Shown here piece by piece: positions 13,101 through 44,748 of a DNA stretch of 64,000 nt. Source of the DNA: Chaenocephalus aceratus (lineage: Eukaryota > Chordata > Actinopteri > Perciformes > Channichthyidae); NCBI GenBank assembly GCA_023974075.1, contig JAMFTG010000337.1, positions 62,001-126,000 on the forward strand, written 5' to 3'. Within the stretch, counting starts at the first letter, position 1. Every line of letters starts with the position of its first letter. Below the pieces are notes generated by a model. It was not told the DNA's origin. It saw only the letters and a program-made list of their open reading frames with translations, and made no database searches. The position numbers were made by a program, and so were the translations under genes.

Positions 13101-16100
13101 GAATGGATATTTTTGTAGTATGTCAATGTGGATAAATCCTAGATACTTGAAATATTGTGAAGATCAGTAGTAAAGTACTGCATCATAATACCATATCATG
13201 GTCCTGTATCAAGTAACAAATGTAGTCGAGTAAAAACTACAATTAATGCTCCAAAGTGTTGTGGAGTAGAAGTACACAGAAGCATATACTGGACATCCTC
13301 AGGTACAAGTATGACAAAATGATACTCAAGTAGGATACATGTACCGTTACTTTCCATCACTGAAAATATGACACGACAGTAATCTAAAAGTCCGCACAGT
13401 GTTGATTTACAGATGTTTAACGCTAGACTTCCACAGGCATGACAACGCGTGACAACCAGTAAACATCCTGGACAACAGAAGTGTACTTGAAGGCTCGTTT
13501 CACTCCAACATGCAGCTTTAGCATCTGACCTGAGGTCTGCCGTGTGCCATGCTGTGAAAGCACGTCGAGCTGCACCTGGCGCATGAAGAGGGATATCCAA
13601 ATCAAGCTTCATCGTCAATGTTCAGATCCCGCTTTATATTTTGTTACCGTACTTTTGTTTTTAACATGTTTATTTTCTACTTTTTTATTTCCATTTGGAT
13701 CGTTCATTTCTTCTCTTCTGCTCAAAGCCATGTGTTTTGATGCTGCAACGCAAACATGTCCCAGATGGAGATCAGTCAAGTACTTCTTCACCATCATCAT
13801 CCTCACCTGAACGTTTGAAACTTCTTCCAGAACGTTCATCTGGCTGCAACTTACAAATCATTCATCAATACGTCATATTCCAATCACTTGGATATAGACT
13901 CTTACTGCACGATGTCAATGTTCGTTCTATTGCGTCGCCCTGCTGGAGGAGCCGGTGACCCAAGATGTTAATCGACAAAACTACACCGTAGCCATGTCCG
14001 CACGACAAACAAAAGCCTGGAGCCATCCCCACCTTCTCGTCGGAGCCGTCCTCGCAGTCCAGGTCTCCGTCACAGAGCCACTCCTCCACCAGGCACTCCT
14101 TGCTGAGGGGGCAGCGGTGCTTGGTGCTGCAGGCGGGGGGGGAGACGCAGCCCTCTTCATCCGACCGGTCCCTGCAGTCCGGGTGTCCGTCACACAACAT
14201 CTGCGCCGACACGCACTGCCCGCTGGAGCAGGTGAAGTCTGTGGGACTGCAGCCTTCGATCACTGCAGATCAAACAGGTGATCAGTTCCACACGGCCATA
14301 CTTCGCTGTGAGATCAAGTCTGAAAGGTGACTTGATCCCAGCGGCGCCGTGCGTCACATCGACCGACAGACATCAAGACATGGAAACACACATCTACCAT
14401 AACAGCTGATCACTGAGAGAGAACCTGCTCAGAGCCTTCAGCGGGCATCTGATCTGGGATCAGCTCCGTGTTTACCGAGAGGGTTGACTGGAGCACAAAG
14501 GATGCTTCAGTGTTTGAGAGTCACGTTTCCTCTTGTACAAGTTTGAGATACTTGTGCCCGTTATTTAAGACGGAACTGTTTTATCCCCTCGGGGAAGTTC
14601 AGGCGTTTATAGCAGCATCAGGTCAGAGTGTCCTCTGAAGAGGAGGGACCAATGAAGCGTCGTCATGTTGCCGTTGGTCACCATGGAAACATTCATTAGC
14701 TAACAATGACATCATTATTCTCTTAATATAAAGGGAGGTCAGGTACTCTTTAAAGCAGCTGCTAGCTATGGGTACTTTTTACTGAAGTACACTTCAAAGC
14801 CTCTTTACTTTGACTTGAGTAAAGAAGTTTAGTCAGTACTTCTACTTTCACCAGAGTATTTTTAAACACGAGTATCTGTACTTCTACTTTCACCAGAGTA
14901 TTTTTAAACACGAGTATCTGTACACTTCTGCCATCTCTTAGAATAGAATAGTTTAATGTCCAATGAGATAAATGCTTCTGCCATCAAAACAAAAACAAAA
15001 ACATAAGACTACAAAATACACGCAGCATACATACTTAGGAATAAGGGATAAAGGAATAAGGAATAAAGTGCAGTAATTATTTGCAGGAGTAGAATACTAG
15101 TATGTTTCTTCAGGTCAATACGAGTCTTGATGAATGTGTGAAGTGTTGGTACCGCAGTTGTCCTCGTCGGTCCCGTCCACGCAGTCCCTCTCTCCGTCAC
15201 ACAGGAAGCTGCTGGGGAGGCAGCGGTCGTTGTCGTCACACTGGTGTTTGCACCCGTCCGTCCGATGGGTGCAGCTCATCTCATCGGACCGGTCCTGACA
15301 CTGAGACACGCCGTCACACACCTGGCTCAGAGGGACGCACTTCTTCCCGTGAGCGCACTGGAACTGATCTGCAGAGACGGACACATGAACGCACCAATCA
15401 CAGCGCTGCGAGGTTTAGTGGATTCAACATTATTCATAAGTAGTCTTGTGAACATACGTCACGTCTCTGGCTTCTCCCATGGAAACATCCTGTTAGACAT
15501 ATCGTTACTCGTTTAAATTAACTAACCATGCAGGGTTTGCTATTGTACAATTATTGGCAGTGAGAAGAGAACTAATATGGTGACAGGTGGTGGTTTCGGA
15601 ATAGTATTAACAATCATCTCTCCGTTCCATCTACAACTTCAGACTCAAATATGTGTACAATTCATTTCTTATTGTACCAGTTACCTACCTGTATGTAATA
15701 GTATTCATCGTGTGTGAATCTGTACTGTGCCATGTTTTCAATCTCACTTCCTGCATTTCCCCACGGGGATAAATAAAGGTCGATCTTATCTTTGATAAAA
15801 GGGGGAAACTAAAAAGAGACAACGTAACCAAAGAAAAGTGAAACATGTTCACAAACTAAAATCCTATAAAGTCATGCATTTAGCTTCTGTGGGAGAGGCT
15901 GCATTTTATATTGATGTGCAGTCCCTTTAACGTCCACCAGGGGGAAGTAGAGCATCATATTAAACCCACACACACAAGCTGACGCCACAGACTAAGGAGC
16001 ACCTACCTGCTTCACATGCTGAGGAGCACTCTTCCTCGTCAGAGCCGTCGGAGCAGTCTACCTCTCCGTCACACACATGTCTATAGAGCACACACTGCTT

Positions 16101-19100
16101 CAGGTCCACGCAGGGTCTGAAGCCCAGAGCACACTTTATGGGGGTCGAGGGGCCGGAGGAGGGTGCAGGGGTCGGGGTGGGGAGGGTCCCTTCATCCGGT
16201 TCAGAGTCCTCTTCCTCTGGGTCCTCTGGTGGGGAAACTATACACAAGAATTAAAGGTCAGCCATCATGCAAAATCCACTTCTTCATCAACATGTGTCCC
16301 CTCTTCCTCATGTCTCTTCTCCATCAACATGTGTCCCCACTTCTTCATGTCTCTTCTACATCAACATGTGTCCCCTCTTCTACATCAACATGTGTCCCCT
16401 CTTCTTCATCAACATGTGTCCCCTCTTCTTCATGTCTGTTCTACATCAACATGTGTCCCCACTTCTTCATGTCTCTTCTACATCAACATGTGTCCCCTCT
16501 ACATCAACATGTGTCCCCTCTTCTTCATGCCTCTTCTACATCAACATGTGTCCCCTCTACATCAACATGTGTCCCCTCTTCTTCATGTCTGTTCTACATC
16601 AACATGTGTCCCCACTTCTTCATGTCTCTTCTACATCAACATGTGTCCCCTCTACATCAACATGTGTCCCCTCTTCTTCATGTCTGTTCTACATCAACAT
16701 GTGTCCCCTCTTCTTCATCAACATGTGTCCTCTCTTCTCCATGTCTCTTCTACATCAACATGTGTCCCCTCTTCTTCATGTCTCTTCTACATCACCATGT
16801 GTCCCCTCTTCTCCATGTCTCTTCTACATCAACATGTGTCCCCTCTTCTTCATGTCTCTTCTACATCAACATGTGTCCCCTCTTCTTCATGCCTCTTCTA
16901 CATCAACATGTGTCCCCTCTTCTTCATGTCTCTTCTACATCAACATGTGTCCCCTCTTCTTCATCAACATGTGTCCCCTCTTCTTCATCAACATGTGTCC
17001 CCTCTTCTCCATGTCTCTTCTACATCAACATGTGTCCCCTCTTCTTCATGTCTCTTCTACATCAACATGTGTCCCCTCTTCTTCATGTCTCTTCTACATC
17101 AACATGTGTCCCCTCTTCTCCATGTCTCTTCTACATCAACATGTGTCCCCTCTACATCAACATGTGTCCCCTCTTCTTCATGCCTCTTCTACATCAACAT
17201 GTGTCCCCTCTTCTTCATGTCTCTTCTACATCAACATGTGTCCCCTCTTCTCCATGTCTCTTCTACATCAGCATGTGTCCCCTCTGTGGAAAGAGACTCT
17301 GAAGTTTCAGGAACAAAGATTTTCTCTCTTTTTGATCCATTTCTATAAAAACCTGTCTGAAAATGAGCTGATCAGATTTTGGCCACTTGATGTCATAGCG
17401 ATGTGTTGTCTTGTGTAGCCACCAGAACTATTTATACAATTACGCTGATTATTATTTTTTAAAGTCATAATATGTCGACAGAAGTGTTTTATGTGCCATT
17501 TATGTCGTTAAAAAGTCGCCTGATCCCATTAATTAATATGTGTCAGTGTCGGTGTTTCTTCCCCGCACCGCAGTTGTCCTCGTCGGTCCCGTCCACGCAG
17601 TCCCTCTCCCCGTCGCAGAGGAAGGTTCTCGGTAAGCAGCGGCTCTCGTCGCACCGGTGGTAGCAGCCCTCGCGCCCCTCTGGGCAGAGCAGCTCATCGG
17701 ACCGGTCCAGACACTGAGGCACCCCGTCACACAGCTGCTGCTTCTCGATGCACTTCTTCCCGTGAGCACACTGGAACTGATCTGAAGGAGATTCGCCCAA
17801 TGAGACAAGGATTTGACCAAAACTAAAAGTGCACAATTTCAGAAGCAGTAGGCCTACACTTTTAGAACAGAGTGAGCAGCTTGAACACTGATCTCAACAA
17901 CAAGCCTATCTTTTAGTCAGAGCAGAATTCAGTCTCAATAAATGTGATTTCTAACCATGTCAAGTCATTCACAGAACTGTAAGGAAGCATCCTCGGTATA
18001 AAGCTTCGGGAAACATAGCGGTACCTTCGCTGCATGCTGTTGCACAGTCGTCTTCATCAGAGCCGTCCTTGCAGTCAGGCTCTCCGTCACACACGTGTTG
18101 GTAGGAAACACACTCGGAGGCGTCTCTGCATAGCTTAGAGCCGAGGACACATTTCAGAGGGCTGCTTCCTGCAGACACTGTTCAAAGAGACACATCAGAC
18201 CAATCAGAAACCATCTACACGTCCTACATTTTGCACTAGAAACTCTCATTGTCTATTTCTGTATTAGGACAATAAACGCTTTCCATCCATCTCCAGCAGG
18301 GACAGCACCTGTTCATCAAATATACATCATAGTGAGCAAATAAGTAGCATTATGAGAACATAAGTGTGAAGTGAAGATATACAAGTGGTTAAGAAGCAGC
18401 AAATATACCATTACTAAATTGTAAAAACGTGTATACTGCATTTAGTGTTGTCGTTATTTATTTTTAATTTGTAAACCGTGGTATTTTTTAAATTTGTATT
18501 GACTTGTTTATTGTTATGAACCCTTAGCTAGTGCTGGGGAAGTCTCACAAAAAAAAAGTTTCACTCCAGCGAAGATATCCTAAGTAAACAGAAAAAAATT
18601 GGTAGCATTATGAGTCTGGAAGTAAACATAAGAAGGGGTTAGGTAGCAGCTAATATAGCATATATAAATTGAAAAAAAAAAGTGTATGTAGCACAAAGTA
18701 TTGTAACTTATTTAAATCATTTTATTTATTATTTTAAATTAATCTTTATTAAAACACTGTTTAAAAGCTACCACGCCACACTCAGAGGCTTCACACCAGA
18801 CCAATGATACAAGCTGAAAAGTACACATCCATGGTATAGCAAATACAAATAAGTAGCATTATGAGAAAGTAAGCACCTACAAGTAGTTTAAAGTAAATGC
18901 ATCTATACAAACCTTGCCAGTGATGGGAACGCTACTTTAACTGCTTTCCAAACACCTAAAATCTAGTTCAACTAAAAAGGTTGAATCAAAATCCAAAAAG
19001 TACACATGCATGGTAACAAATAAATTAGCTGCAGCATTATGAGAGAAAGCGAACATATACAAGTAGTCAAGTAGCAGACCATTGCTGTGGAGAAGTTGAC

Positions 19101-19251
19101 ATTGCACCCAGTAGTGTTTACTCAATCTGAGTAACATCTGAATAAATTAACGTGCAAAAGCCGATCAGGATCCAACCCGTTGTGGCACCTCACCTTGCAG
19201 GGATCCTGACAGCTGCAGTAAGACTGCACACAGAAGCAAACCTCCACCCAT
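1109..19251 (-). CDS. LDL receptor-related protein, large endocytic lipoprotein-type receptor (candidate Lrp13), 3' end off window
   Basis: Coding exons in transcript order: 19194-19251, 18025-18177, 17569-17781, 16007-16237, 15153-15368, 14033-14262, 12742-12871, 11879-12060, 11122-11308, 10296-10508, 9593-9776, 8592-8793, 7843-8007, 7124-7324, 6714-6905, 5734-6079, 4107-4226, 3657-3764, 2787-3020, 1109-1589. All junctions are GT-AG and in phase, giving about 1349 residues. Seen: signal peptide (1-19, [16 protein letters not shown]), ten LDLa repeats with CDGxxDCxDGSDE calcium motifs (about 25-450), an EGF and a calcium-binding EGF (DVDECE; to 533), a YWTD beta-propeller (NLYWID, RVYWTD, MLYWSD; 534-788), EGF (about 800-840), a second degenerate propeller (856-1110), EGF plus LDLa (1111-1189), Pro/Ser/Leu stalk, EGF (1278-1309), TM (about 1319-1342) and KRKR. 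Family knowledge: such receptors bind lipoproteins with LDLa repeats and release them through the propeller in endosomes. The NPxY tail is not in the window; exon 20 ends in phase 2 at a GTTGGT donor. The Lrp13 (teleost vitellogenin receptor) assignment is a guess from architecture; membership of the LRP family is secure. Confidence 0.93.
1393..1534 (-). repeat. coding 24-bp minisatellite, uninterrupted homopurine (+) / homopyrimidine (coding strand) tract
   Basis: All 142 bases on the + strand are A or G. On the coding strand the repeat of about 24 bp gives alternating PSLL and PSPL tetrapeptides, the extracellular stalk of the LRP receptor (about residues 1209-1258) between the last LDLa repeat and the membrane-proximal EGF. 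It is judged coding because the acceptor at 1590-1591 is the one that matches phase 1 of exon 19 and restores the sixth cysteine of the LDLa repeat; the other AG I checked in phase 1 gives a stop codon. LDL receptors commonly carry a Ser/Thr-rich O-glycosylated stalk here, whereas this one is Leu/Pro/Ser. Confidence 0.75.
1598..2775 (-). mobile_element. MITE carrying a 37-bp minisatellite; fills LRP intron 19
   Basis: It is the reverse complement of the element at 29432-33690 over both flanks. One end is CAGAGGTGGGAAGTAGTGGA (read on minus from 2775), the other is the end near 1598-1608 (ATGGCAAAAG). The 37-bp array (GAAGTAGAAAGTACAGGTAT core) occupies about 2010-2660, roughly 17 units. The element fills nearly all of the 1.2-kb intron 1590-2786, ending 11 bases from the 5' splice site and about 8 bases from the 3' splice site. 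It has no coding capacity. Confidence 0.85.
3585..3655. repeat. retroposon 3' tail (fish LINE/SINE type)
   Basis: GCTGCTGCAACACAAACC, then CCCAAGTTGGGATCAATAAA, ending in a short CATCT repeat. The same tail recurs at about 4038-4105 and 13736-13790 and, inverted, at 63860-63925. The 3655 end touches the donor of LRP exon 18. Confidence 0.7.
4038..4105. repeat. retroposon 3' tail (same family as 3585)
   Basis: GCTGCTGCAACGAGAATG, then CCCAAATTAGGATTAATAAA and a degenerate TATCT/ATCTC run. It ends directly at the 5' splice site of LRP exon 17 (4105-4106). Confidence 0.65.
6400..6718 (-). mobile_element. degenerate MITE whose terminus forms the 5' splice site of LRP exon 15
   Basis: Read on minus, the last exon bases and the donor form TCCTCAGAGGTGGGGAAGTA, the terminal motif (CAGAGGTGGG) of the MITEs at 21112 and 2775. 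The interior has the usual AGTAGCATAAAATGGAAATAC segment near 6630-6660. The left boundary is approximate. Confidence 0.6.
6980..7112 (+). mobile_element. terminal fragment of the 37-bp-array MITE family
   Basis: It matches the ends of the copies at 14620-14945 and 33500-33690 (TTTACTTTGACTTGAGTAAA, then GTACTTTTGCCATCTCTG). It stops about 12 bases inside the intron from the 5' splice site of LRP exon 14. Confidence 0.75.
7390..7795. mobile_element. MITE/retroposon remnants in LRP intron 13
   Basis: GGTGGAAGAAGTACTAAGAC with repeated ACTTAAGTAC motifs resembles the fish MITE termini. It is followed near 7740-7790 by a tail GCATGAAAGGTGTTGTATAA that resembles the one at 48590. There are no coding segments. 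Confidence 0.55.
8874..9571 (+). repeat. 57-bp minisatellite, array 1 (LRP intron 11)
   Basis: About 13 units with core ACATCAGCAGGAGAGGACTC and TTTAAAGTAGAGACACTACA; some units are shortened. The array stops about 20 bases from the 5' splice site of LRP exon 11 (9591-9592). It has the same orientation as array 2 in smad2 intron 1 and is opposite to arrays 3-6. Confidence 0.95.
10691..11120 (-). repeat. 35-bp minisatellite at the LRP exon 9 donor
   Basis: About 12 near-identical units (GAGTTAGAGCCAGGCTGAGG then TCTAACGAAGGACTT), varying mainly at one A/T position. The last partial unit overlaps the intronic bases of the exon 9 splice donor (GTAACTCAAG on minus, 11121 downward). Confidence 0.95.
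12957..13365. mobile_element. MITE-like fragment in LRP intron 6
   Basis: TTTACTCGAGTAAAAGTAGA, CAAGTAAAGTACTC and a terminal CCGTTACTTTCCATCACTG resemble the stepwise GTAC/AGTAA-rich MITEs elsewhere in the window. The remainder of this 1.1-kb intron, to 14032, holds a retroposon tail near 13736-13790 and nothing else I recognise. Confidence 0.5.
14620..14945 (+). mobile_element. 5'-truncated MITE, array-free, same family as 29432-33690
   Basis: It matches 33390-33690 closely (GAGGGACCAATGAAGCGTCG, CATTAGCTAACAATGACATC, AAAGGGAGGTCAGGTACTCT) but lacks the 37-bp array and the GAGGTGGG end. A terminal segment of about 37 bases (TACTTCTACTTTCACCAGAG) is duplicated at 14838-14920. Confidence 0.8.
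16265..17286 (+). repeat. minisatellite of mixed 37/19-bp units in LRP intron 3
   Basis: The unit is CTACATCAACATGTGTCCCC plus TCTTCTTCATGTCTCTT, often shortened to the first part only. There are about 30-35 copies of the CATCAACATGTGTCC core. It ends about 27 bases upstream (in the gene) of the exon 4 acceptor at 16238-16239. It is open in several frames at once, so the predicted His/Ser/Cys-rich proteins are artefacts. Confidence 0.93.
19194..19251 (-). CDS. first coding exon of the LRP gene (signal peptide)
   Basis: The exon is too short to stand out as an open frame. It reads ATG, three glycines and a Leu/Cys/Ala/Val core, ends ...GSLQ plus one base, and is followed by a GTGAGG donor. 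Its phase joins exactly to the first LDLa exon at 18177 (acceptor ...TTTGAACAG), restoring a Val codon. This is the natural start because it supplies the only signal peptide upstream of the LDLa cluster. Untranslated exons further right cannot be excluded. Confidence 0.85.
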
Positions 19252-21111
19252 CGCCACAGATCAAATCAAGCAGACCAAGTGATGCCAGAAGCTAAAGGGT
19301 AGCATCTTTATAATGACACCAGGTGAGACCCTGATTAAACACCTGAGGGAGGGGCGGGGCTATTGAGTGTTCCCATGTTATCCTGAGCAGCTGGATGCAA
19401 CACGTAAACAAGTAGTAAAGACATCGTTAAATAAAAAACAGCTATACTAATTGATTTGATTGGGGTGAATATGTGTAAGGAATTTAAATAATAACTCAAT
19501 ATCCTGTGGAAATACTGTTTAAAATGTTTTCTGAATATGGCCTTAACCTAGTAAGATAAAAGGTAAACAATTCAACAATAAATGTTAAAATAAGAAATGT
19601 GTATTTATTATAAAACATTCAAATGTAGGCTACAAACATGTCAGACATGCAATCAGCCGCTCAAAATAAGTAAATGACTAAACTAAGGATGAATACACGT
19701 CCTAAATAGTAATGTACAATCAACAAGTTCACCATGAATTCCAAAATAAGTTATATGAACAATAATGATTGTCAAGGCTATCAGCCAATAGCCAGAGTCT
19801 GTCTTCTTGTAATCATCCAATCAGATTCTGAGTAGGAGGGATTAAGCGCTCGTATGTAACCATCAGGTCTGTTTTGTTGTTCCGGTCTACCTAACTAGCT
19901 TTCAGTAGCAACTTGAGAAGAGCCAACAAGCCTTGTCAAAATTAGCTGCAGTAAAACACCGTTTTATGTCAACAAGGTGCTCAAAAAGGCTGTGCACATC
20001 TTTCTCTCAAAAACCGGAGCTTTGGACATTAAAACTGGGGTAACTATTGACATGTTTTTGTGTGTTTTTCTCGACTTTGAAGCATGTTGTTTTGTGTGAA
20101 GGTCCGTTAGCCAAGAGTTCGTCCAAGATGCTAACTCGTTTTTTGTTGCCGTTTATTTAAAACTCACAAACATCCAAATAGCTACGTTAAAGTATAACAC
20201 AACAACGTTTAAAATCATGCATTTATATCATGTGTTATTCCATTAATTACAAGCCCGGGCAGGCTGATGATAGGTAGTAAAGTCTCGCTGCTTGACTGTT
20301 GCGCATAGGAGGTTTTTTGTGGATCACAACAAAAGGATTTTTGATAACAAGCTGGCAGTTAGCTGGAGCCTACAGGAAGTGCGCCGGCCGTTGAAGCCGA
20401 TTTTCATGAATGGACATAGTGGCCACACGGTGGTACTACAACTGCCGTCACGTCATGTTGGCCCGAAAAATACTTCTTCTCATTGACTTGCATCGGGAAA
20501 GAGACGTCTGTAAATCAGCGTGTACTTTTTTTTTTAGCTAAATAAACTAGCAGAACGAACCCTTTAATGGCCCTTATTTTAATCATTAGTGTCTAAACAT
20601 TGTAAAATGCGTTAAAAGCTCAATCTAGAGTTATTTTATCTCTCCATTCATTTAACTGAGCCGAGAGCGGGTGATAGAAGGCGGGGTTTAAGGGGAAACT
20701 CAACTGCGCATGCTCCATGGGCCTACATACGGGTACTTTCTGTAGCTACAGTCGCTTTGTTTTGGGCTTCATGCGATACTGAGCAGCTCTCATAGGAATG
20801 AACGGAGTATCCAGTTTATACATCCACGAGCTAGCTCAGATAAGCTAGCTAACGTTAGCCTGCCTAGCTAGATGAGGGCTTCTACATGAATTGCCTTCAA
20901 TCTGCTTAGCTTCGTGAGCTATGTATGCTCTCTTTTCGTTATTTAGCTTACAGTGATTCAGCCTTGTAATGCTAAAGATACGCTAGTGAAGTGAGTGTTG
21001 TGATTTCTGTGAAGCTAAAAGCCGGCCTATCCAAGCCAGTTGGTTTTAGCATTAGGGGGCCTGTCACAAAATATAGTCCTTGTTTATGAGAGTGTTCACT
21101 GTGTTACACAG
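19252..21111. other. intergenic region between the divergent LRP and smad2 genes
   Basis: The two genes are transcribed away from each other, so both promoters should lie in 19.3-23.4 kb; I see no decisive TATA or initiator element. About 20330-20540 (GGCCACACGGTGGTACTACA, then CATTGACTTGCATCGGGAAA) looks like a fish interspersed repeat. About 20840-20960 is rich in GCTAGC and TTAGCT motifs. No coding exon is recognised. Confidence 0.5.
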
Positions 21112-21640
21112 AGGTGGGAGAAGTACTCCGATCTTGTACTGCAGTAAAAGTCGAAGTACCATAGTGTAGGAATACTCTGTTACAGTAAAAGTCCTGCATT
21201 CAACATGTTACTCAAGTAAAAGTAGAAAAGTATGATCATCAAGATATAGTTAAAGTAGCGACAGTAAAAGTATTCGTTGTGCAGATTGGTCCATTTCAGA
21301 ATAATATATATATATGTTTTATAATGATTGATCATGAAAGTGTTCTCAGAGCTGGTGAAGGTGCAGCTAGTCTGAAGTACTTTGTAGACTGCAGGGTAGC
21401 TGGTGGATTTACTCCAGGTGGAACTAAAGTCTGATTTAACACTTGATTAGATTTCACTCATTCATCCAGATATGTAAAGTAACTAAAGGTATTCAGTACA
21501 TGTAGTGGAGTCAAAGTACACAATTTACCTCTGAACTGTAGAGGAGTAAAAGTAGCATCACATGGAAATACTTAAGTAAAGTACAAGTATCTTAAGTACA
21601 TGTACTTAGTGACTTGTACTTCAGCACATTGAGCAGCCAC
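21112..21640 (+). mobile_element. MITE with a single unit of the 33-bp repeat
   Basis: It starts CAGAGGTGGGAGAAGTACTC, has one GATCTTGTACTGCAGTAAAA unit, and a body (GATTGGTCCATTTCAG, GATTGATCATGAAAGTGTTC) that matches 52487-52840 in inverse orientation. It is the array-free relative of the element at 52487-54921. Confidence 0.85.
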
Positions 21641-21659
21641 AAACTATGCAAGTAACTAA

Positions 21660-22221
21660 GGCCCCGTCCACACGGAATCGGCTCAAGAAACATGTCTGTT
21701 CACACGAGACCGCTGGAGACGCTGTAGTACATATGTCGGGCCTGTAAGTGGCGCTGTACTTCCGCCACAATATACACCACAAGCAGCGAAGAAGACCCCC
21801 CGAGCATGGTTGCCATGCCGCGGTAATGTTTAGCAACATGTAGTTCATGTAGTTCTCCATGTCCACTTGTTGCTGATGGTTGTGGTCGAGGAGCTGTAGA
21901 TGTTGCACTAACATCTGTATCATGGTCAGTAGCGTCTGGAGCACGAACGCAACCCTGTGATCCGCCATTGTTGTTGTTGTTGTTGTTGGCGAAACGCATC
22001 AGCATTGACACGGGGGTGAGCAGGAGAGGCGGGGCTATGATCGTTTAGGGCGTACACACGGTGCCGCAAGCGTTACGTTACCAGACCTTCCCACTTTGGG
22101 ATGCGTTATTGTTTGAGGGCTCCATTTCCGCGGTTCCGTTACGGCCTCGTGTGGACGAACCGTCCGTACGATAAAGAACTATAGCGGATAACACCCGTTT
22201 CGTCTCCGTGTGGACAGGGCC
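21660..22221. mobile_element. PIF/Harbinger-like MITE, 562 bp, 3-bp TAA duplication
   Basis: The terminal inverted repeats are GGCCCCGTCCACACGGA and, read from the other end, GGCCCTGTCCACACGGA (one mismatch in 17). TAA flanks both ends (21657-21659 and 22222-22224). A (TTG)n run lies near 21968-21990. There is no transposase frame. A three-base TWA target is typical of PIF/Harbinger; the class is inferred. Confidence 0.85.
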
Positions 22222-22235
22222 TAAAAGCCTTGCAT

Positions 22236-23315
22236 CTCCCACAGCCAATCCATTGAGTAGAAATTTGAGTAATCACAAGTTAAAAAAGTGATTATTGTTC
22301 CCTGTTCTTAGCAATGTACTTTGTTTGTGACTTTCTCCCAAAGTGCCCATCTCTTCTCATCTTACGTATAGACAAGTTGATTTAAAGAATAATGCAGTTT
22401 TGCACCATTTGAACATTTGAGGTACCAGAGATATCATAAGTTTAATTTATCAATTAGATTAAAATCATCTGATAAAGCAGAATTGAGCTAAGACCAAAAC
22501 CACCATTTAAGTCAACTAAGAGGCTACATGGTTGTCTTTTTTTAACTATATTTTCATTAGAAATCTAGTGAAATAAGTGGATAAGACAAGTTGATTTAAA
22601 AGACAGATATGTAAAACTTGAGTTTCTCTGTAAAGAACAACGCGGTTATGCACCATTTGAAATGTGGAGTTTCCCGGAGATGTCATCAATTTGAGCTTTA
22701 AAAATCATCATTCCAAAGACCAAGACTACCATCAAGTGGACGAAGAGGGTGTGGCTCTATTGATGAGGCTGCATGGTTCTCCTTTTTACTATATTTTCAT
22801 TCGAAATCTAGTGAAATAAGGAAGTGGCTAGAAGCTTTGCAACGCTCACAGACACAAAACTACAGCAATCCATTGAGTGGCAGTTAAAAGTTGTTGGAGC
22901 TGCCTTTTTTTAACAATTATCTGTGTGTATGACGAAGGTGCCCATCTCTTCTTATCTTACTTATAGACATTATTTAAAACTTGAGTTTCTCTGTAAAGAA
23001 TAATGCGGCTATGCACCATTTCAAATGTTGAGTTTACCGGAGATGTCACAAGTTTAAAAGCTTTAAAACTCATCAGCTAAAGCAGTATTGAACTAAGACC
23101 AAAACTACCATTTCGTCGACTAAGAGGGTAAGACTAAGAGGCTCTATTGATGAGGCTACATGGTTGTCTTTCTTTACTATATTTTAAAATAAGCTATTGG
23201 CTCGACGCTCACAGCCACACAACAACAGCAATCCATCAAGTGGCAGTTCAAAGTTGTTATTGTTCCTGGTTTTTAACAATAATCTTTGTGACTTTCTCCC
23301 AAGGTGCCCATCTCT
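22236..23315. repeat. imperfect triplicated segment upstream of smad2
   Basis: Three diverged copies carry the same ordered landmarks: CAGC(C)AATCCATTGAGTGG, GGTGCCCATCTCTTCT, TGCACCATTT..AATGT, GGAGATGTCA and CTACATGGTTGTC. CCCATCTCT starts near 22348, 22940 and 23308. The spacing varies because of internal deletions. Function is unknown; it ends about 140 bp before the smad2 start codon. Confidence 0.75.
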
Positions 23316-23456
23316 GTTGAGTTTCCCCTGCTAGCACTGGCTGTGACTCGCTGGTCACTAGAGGGGCCCCGTCAGAGCAAGGGCCCACTCTGCAGCTCCA
23401 GGTGTGTGTGTGTGTGAGAGAGATTGTGTTGAGTGCTCTGGAGACTCCCAGCTAAG

Positions 23457-44475
<21,019 letters not shown>

Positions 44476-44655
44476 AACAGCTAAAGAAACGCCCCAAAAA
44501 AAACAAAAAAAATATCCGCAGCCCATTACATGATCATTAAATTCCAAACATGCGAGTCCTTTCATAAAAAAAAAAAAAGGAAAACCCCCACAGAATGAAT
44601 TTTCTGTCACGTTCTTCATAGTATTTGTGGCCCAGTTCCACATCCCTCTTTTACC

Positions 44656-44658
<3 letters not shown>

Positions 44659-44745
<87 letters not shown>
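44659..44745. repeat. (CA)n microsatellite in the smad2 3'UTR
   Basis: About 43 uninterrupted CA units. The UTR placement depends on use of the poly(A) signal at 46442. Confidence 0.98.

Positions 44746-44748
<3 letters not shown>

Noticed and set aside
16077..17418. Three overlapping frames of about 380-420 aa rich in His, Ser and Cys
   Set aside because: The minisatellite is simultaneously open in three frames; the region is LRP intron 3 between phase-matched exons.
20292..20486. 64-aa plus-strand frame upstream of smad2
   Set aside because: It overlaps sequence that looks like a fish interspersed repeat and has no recognisable domain or splice support.
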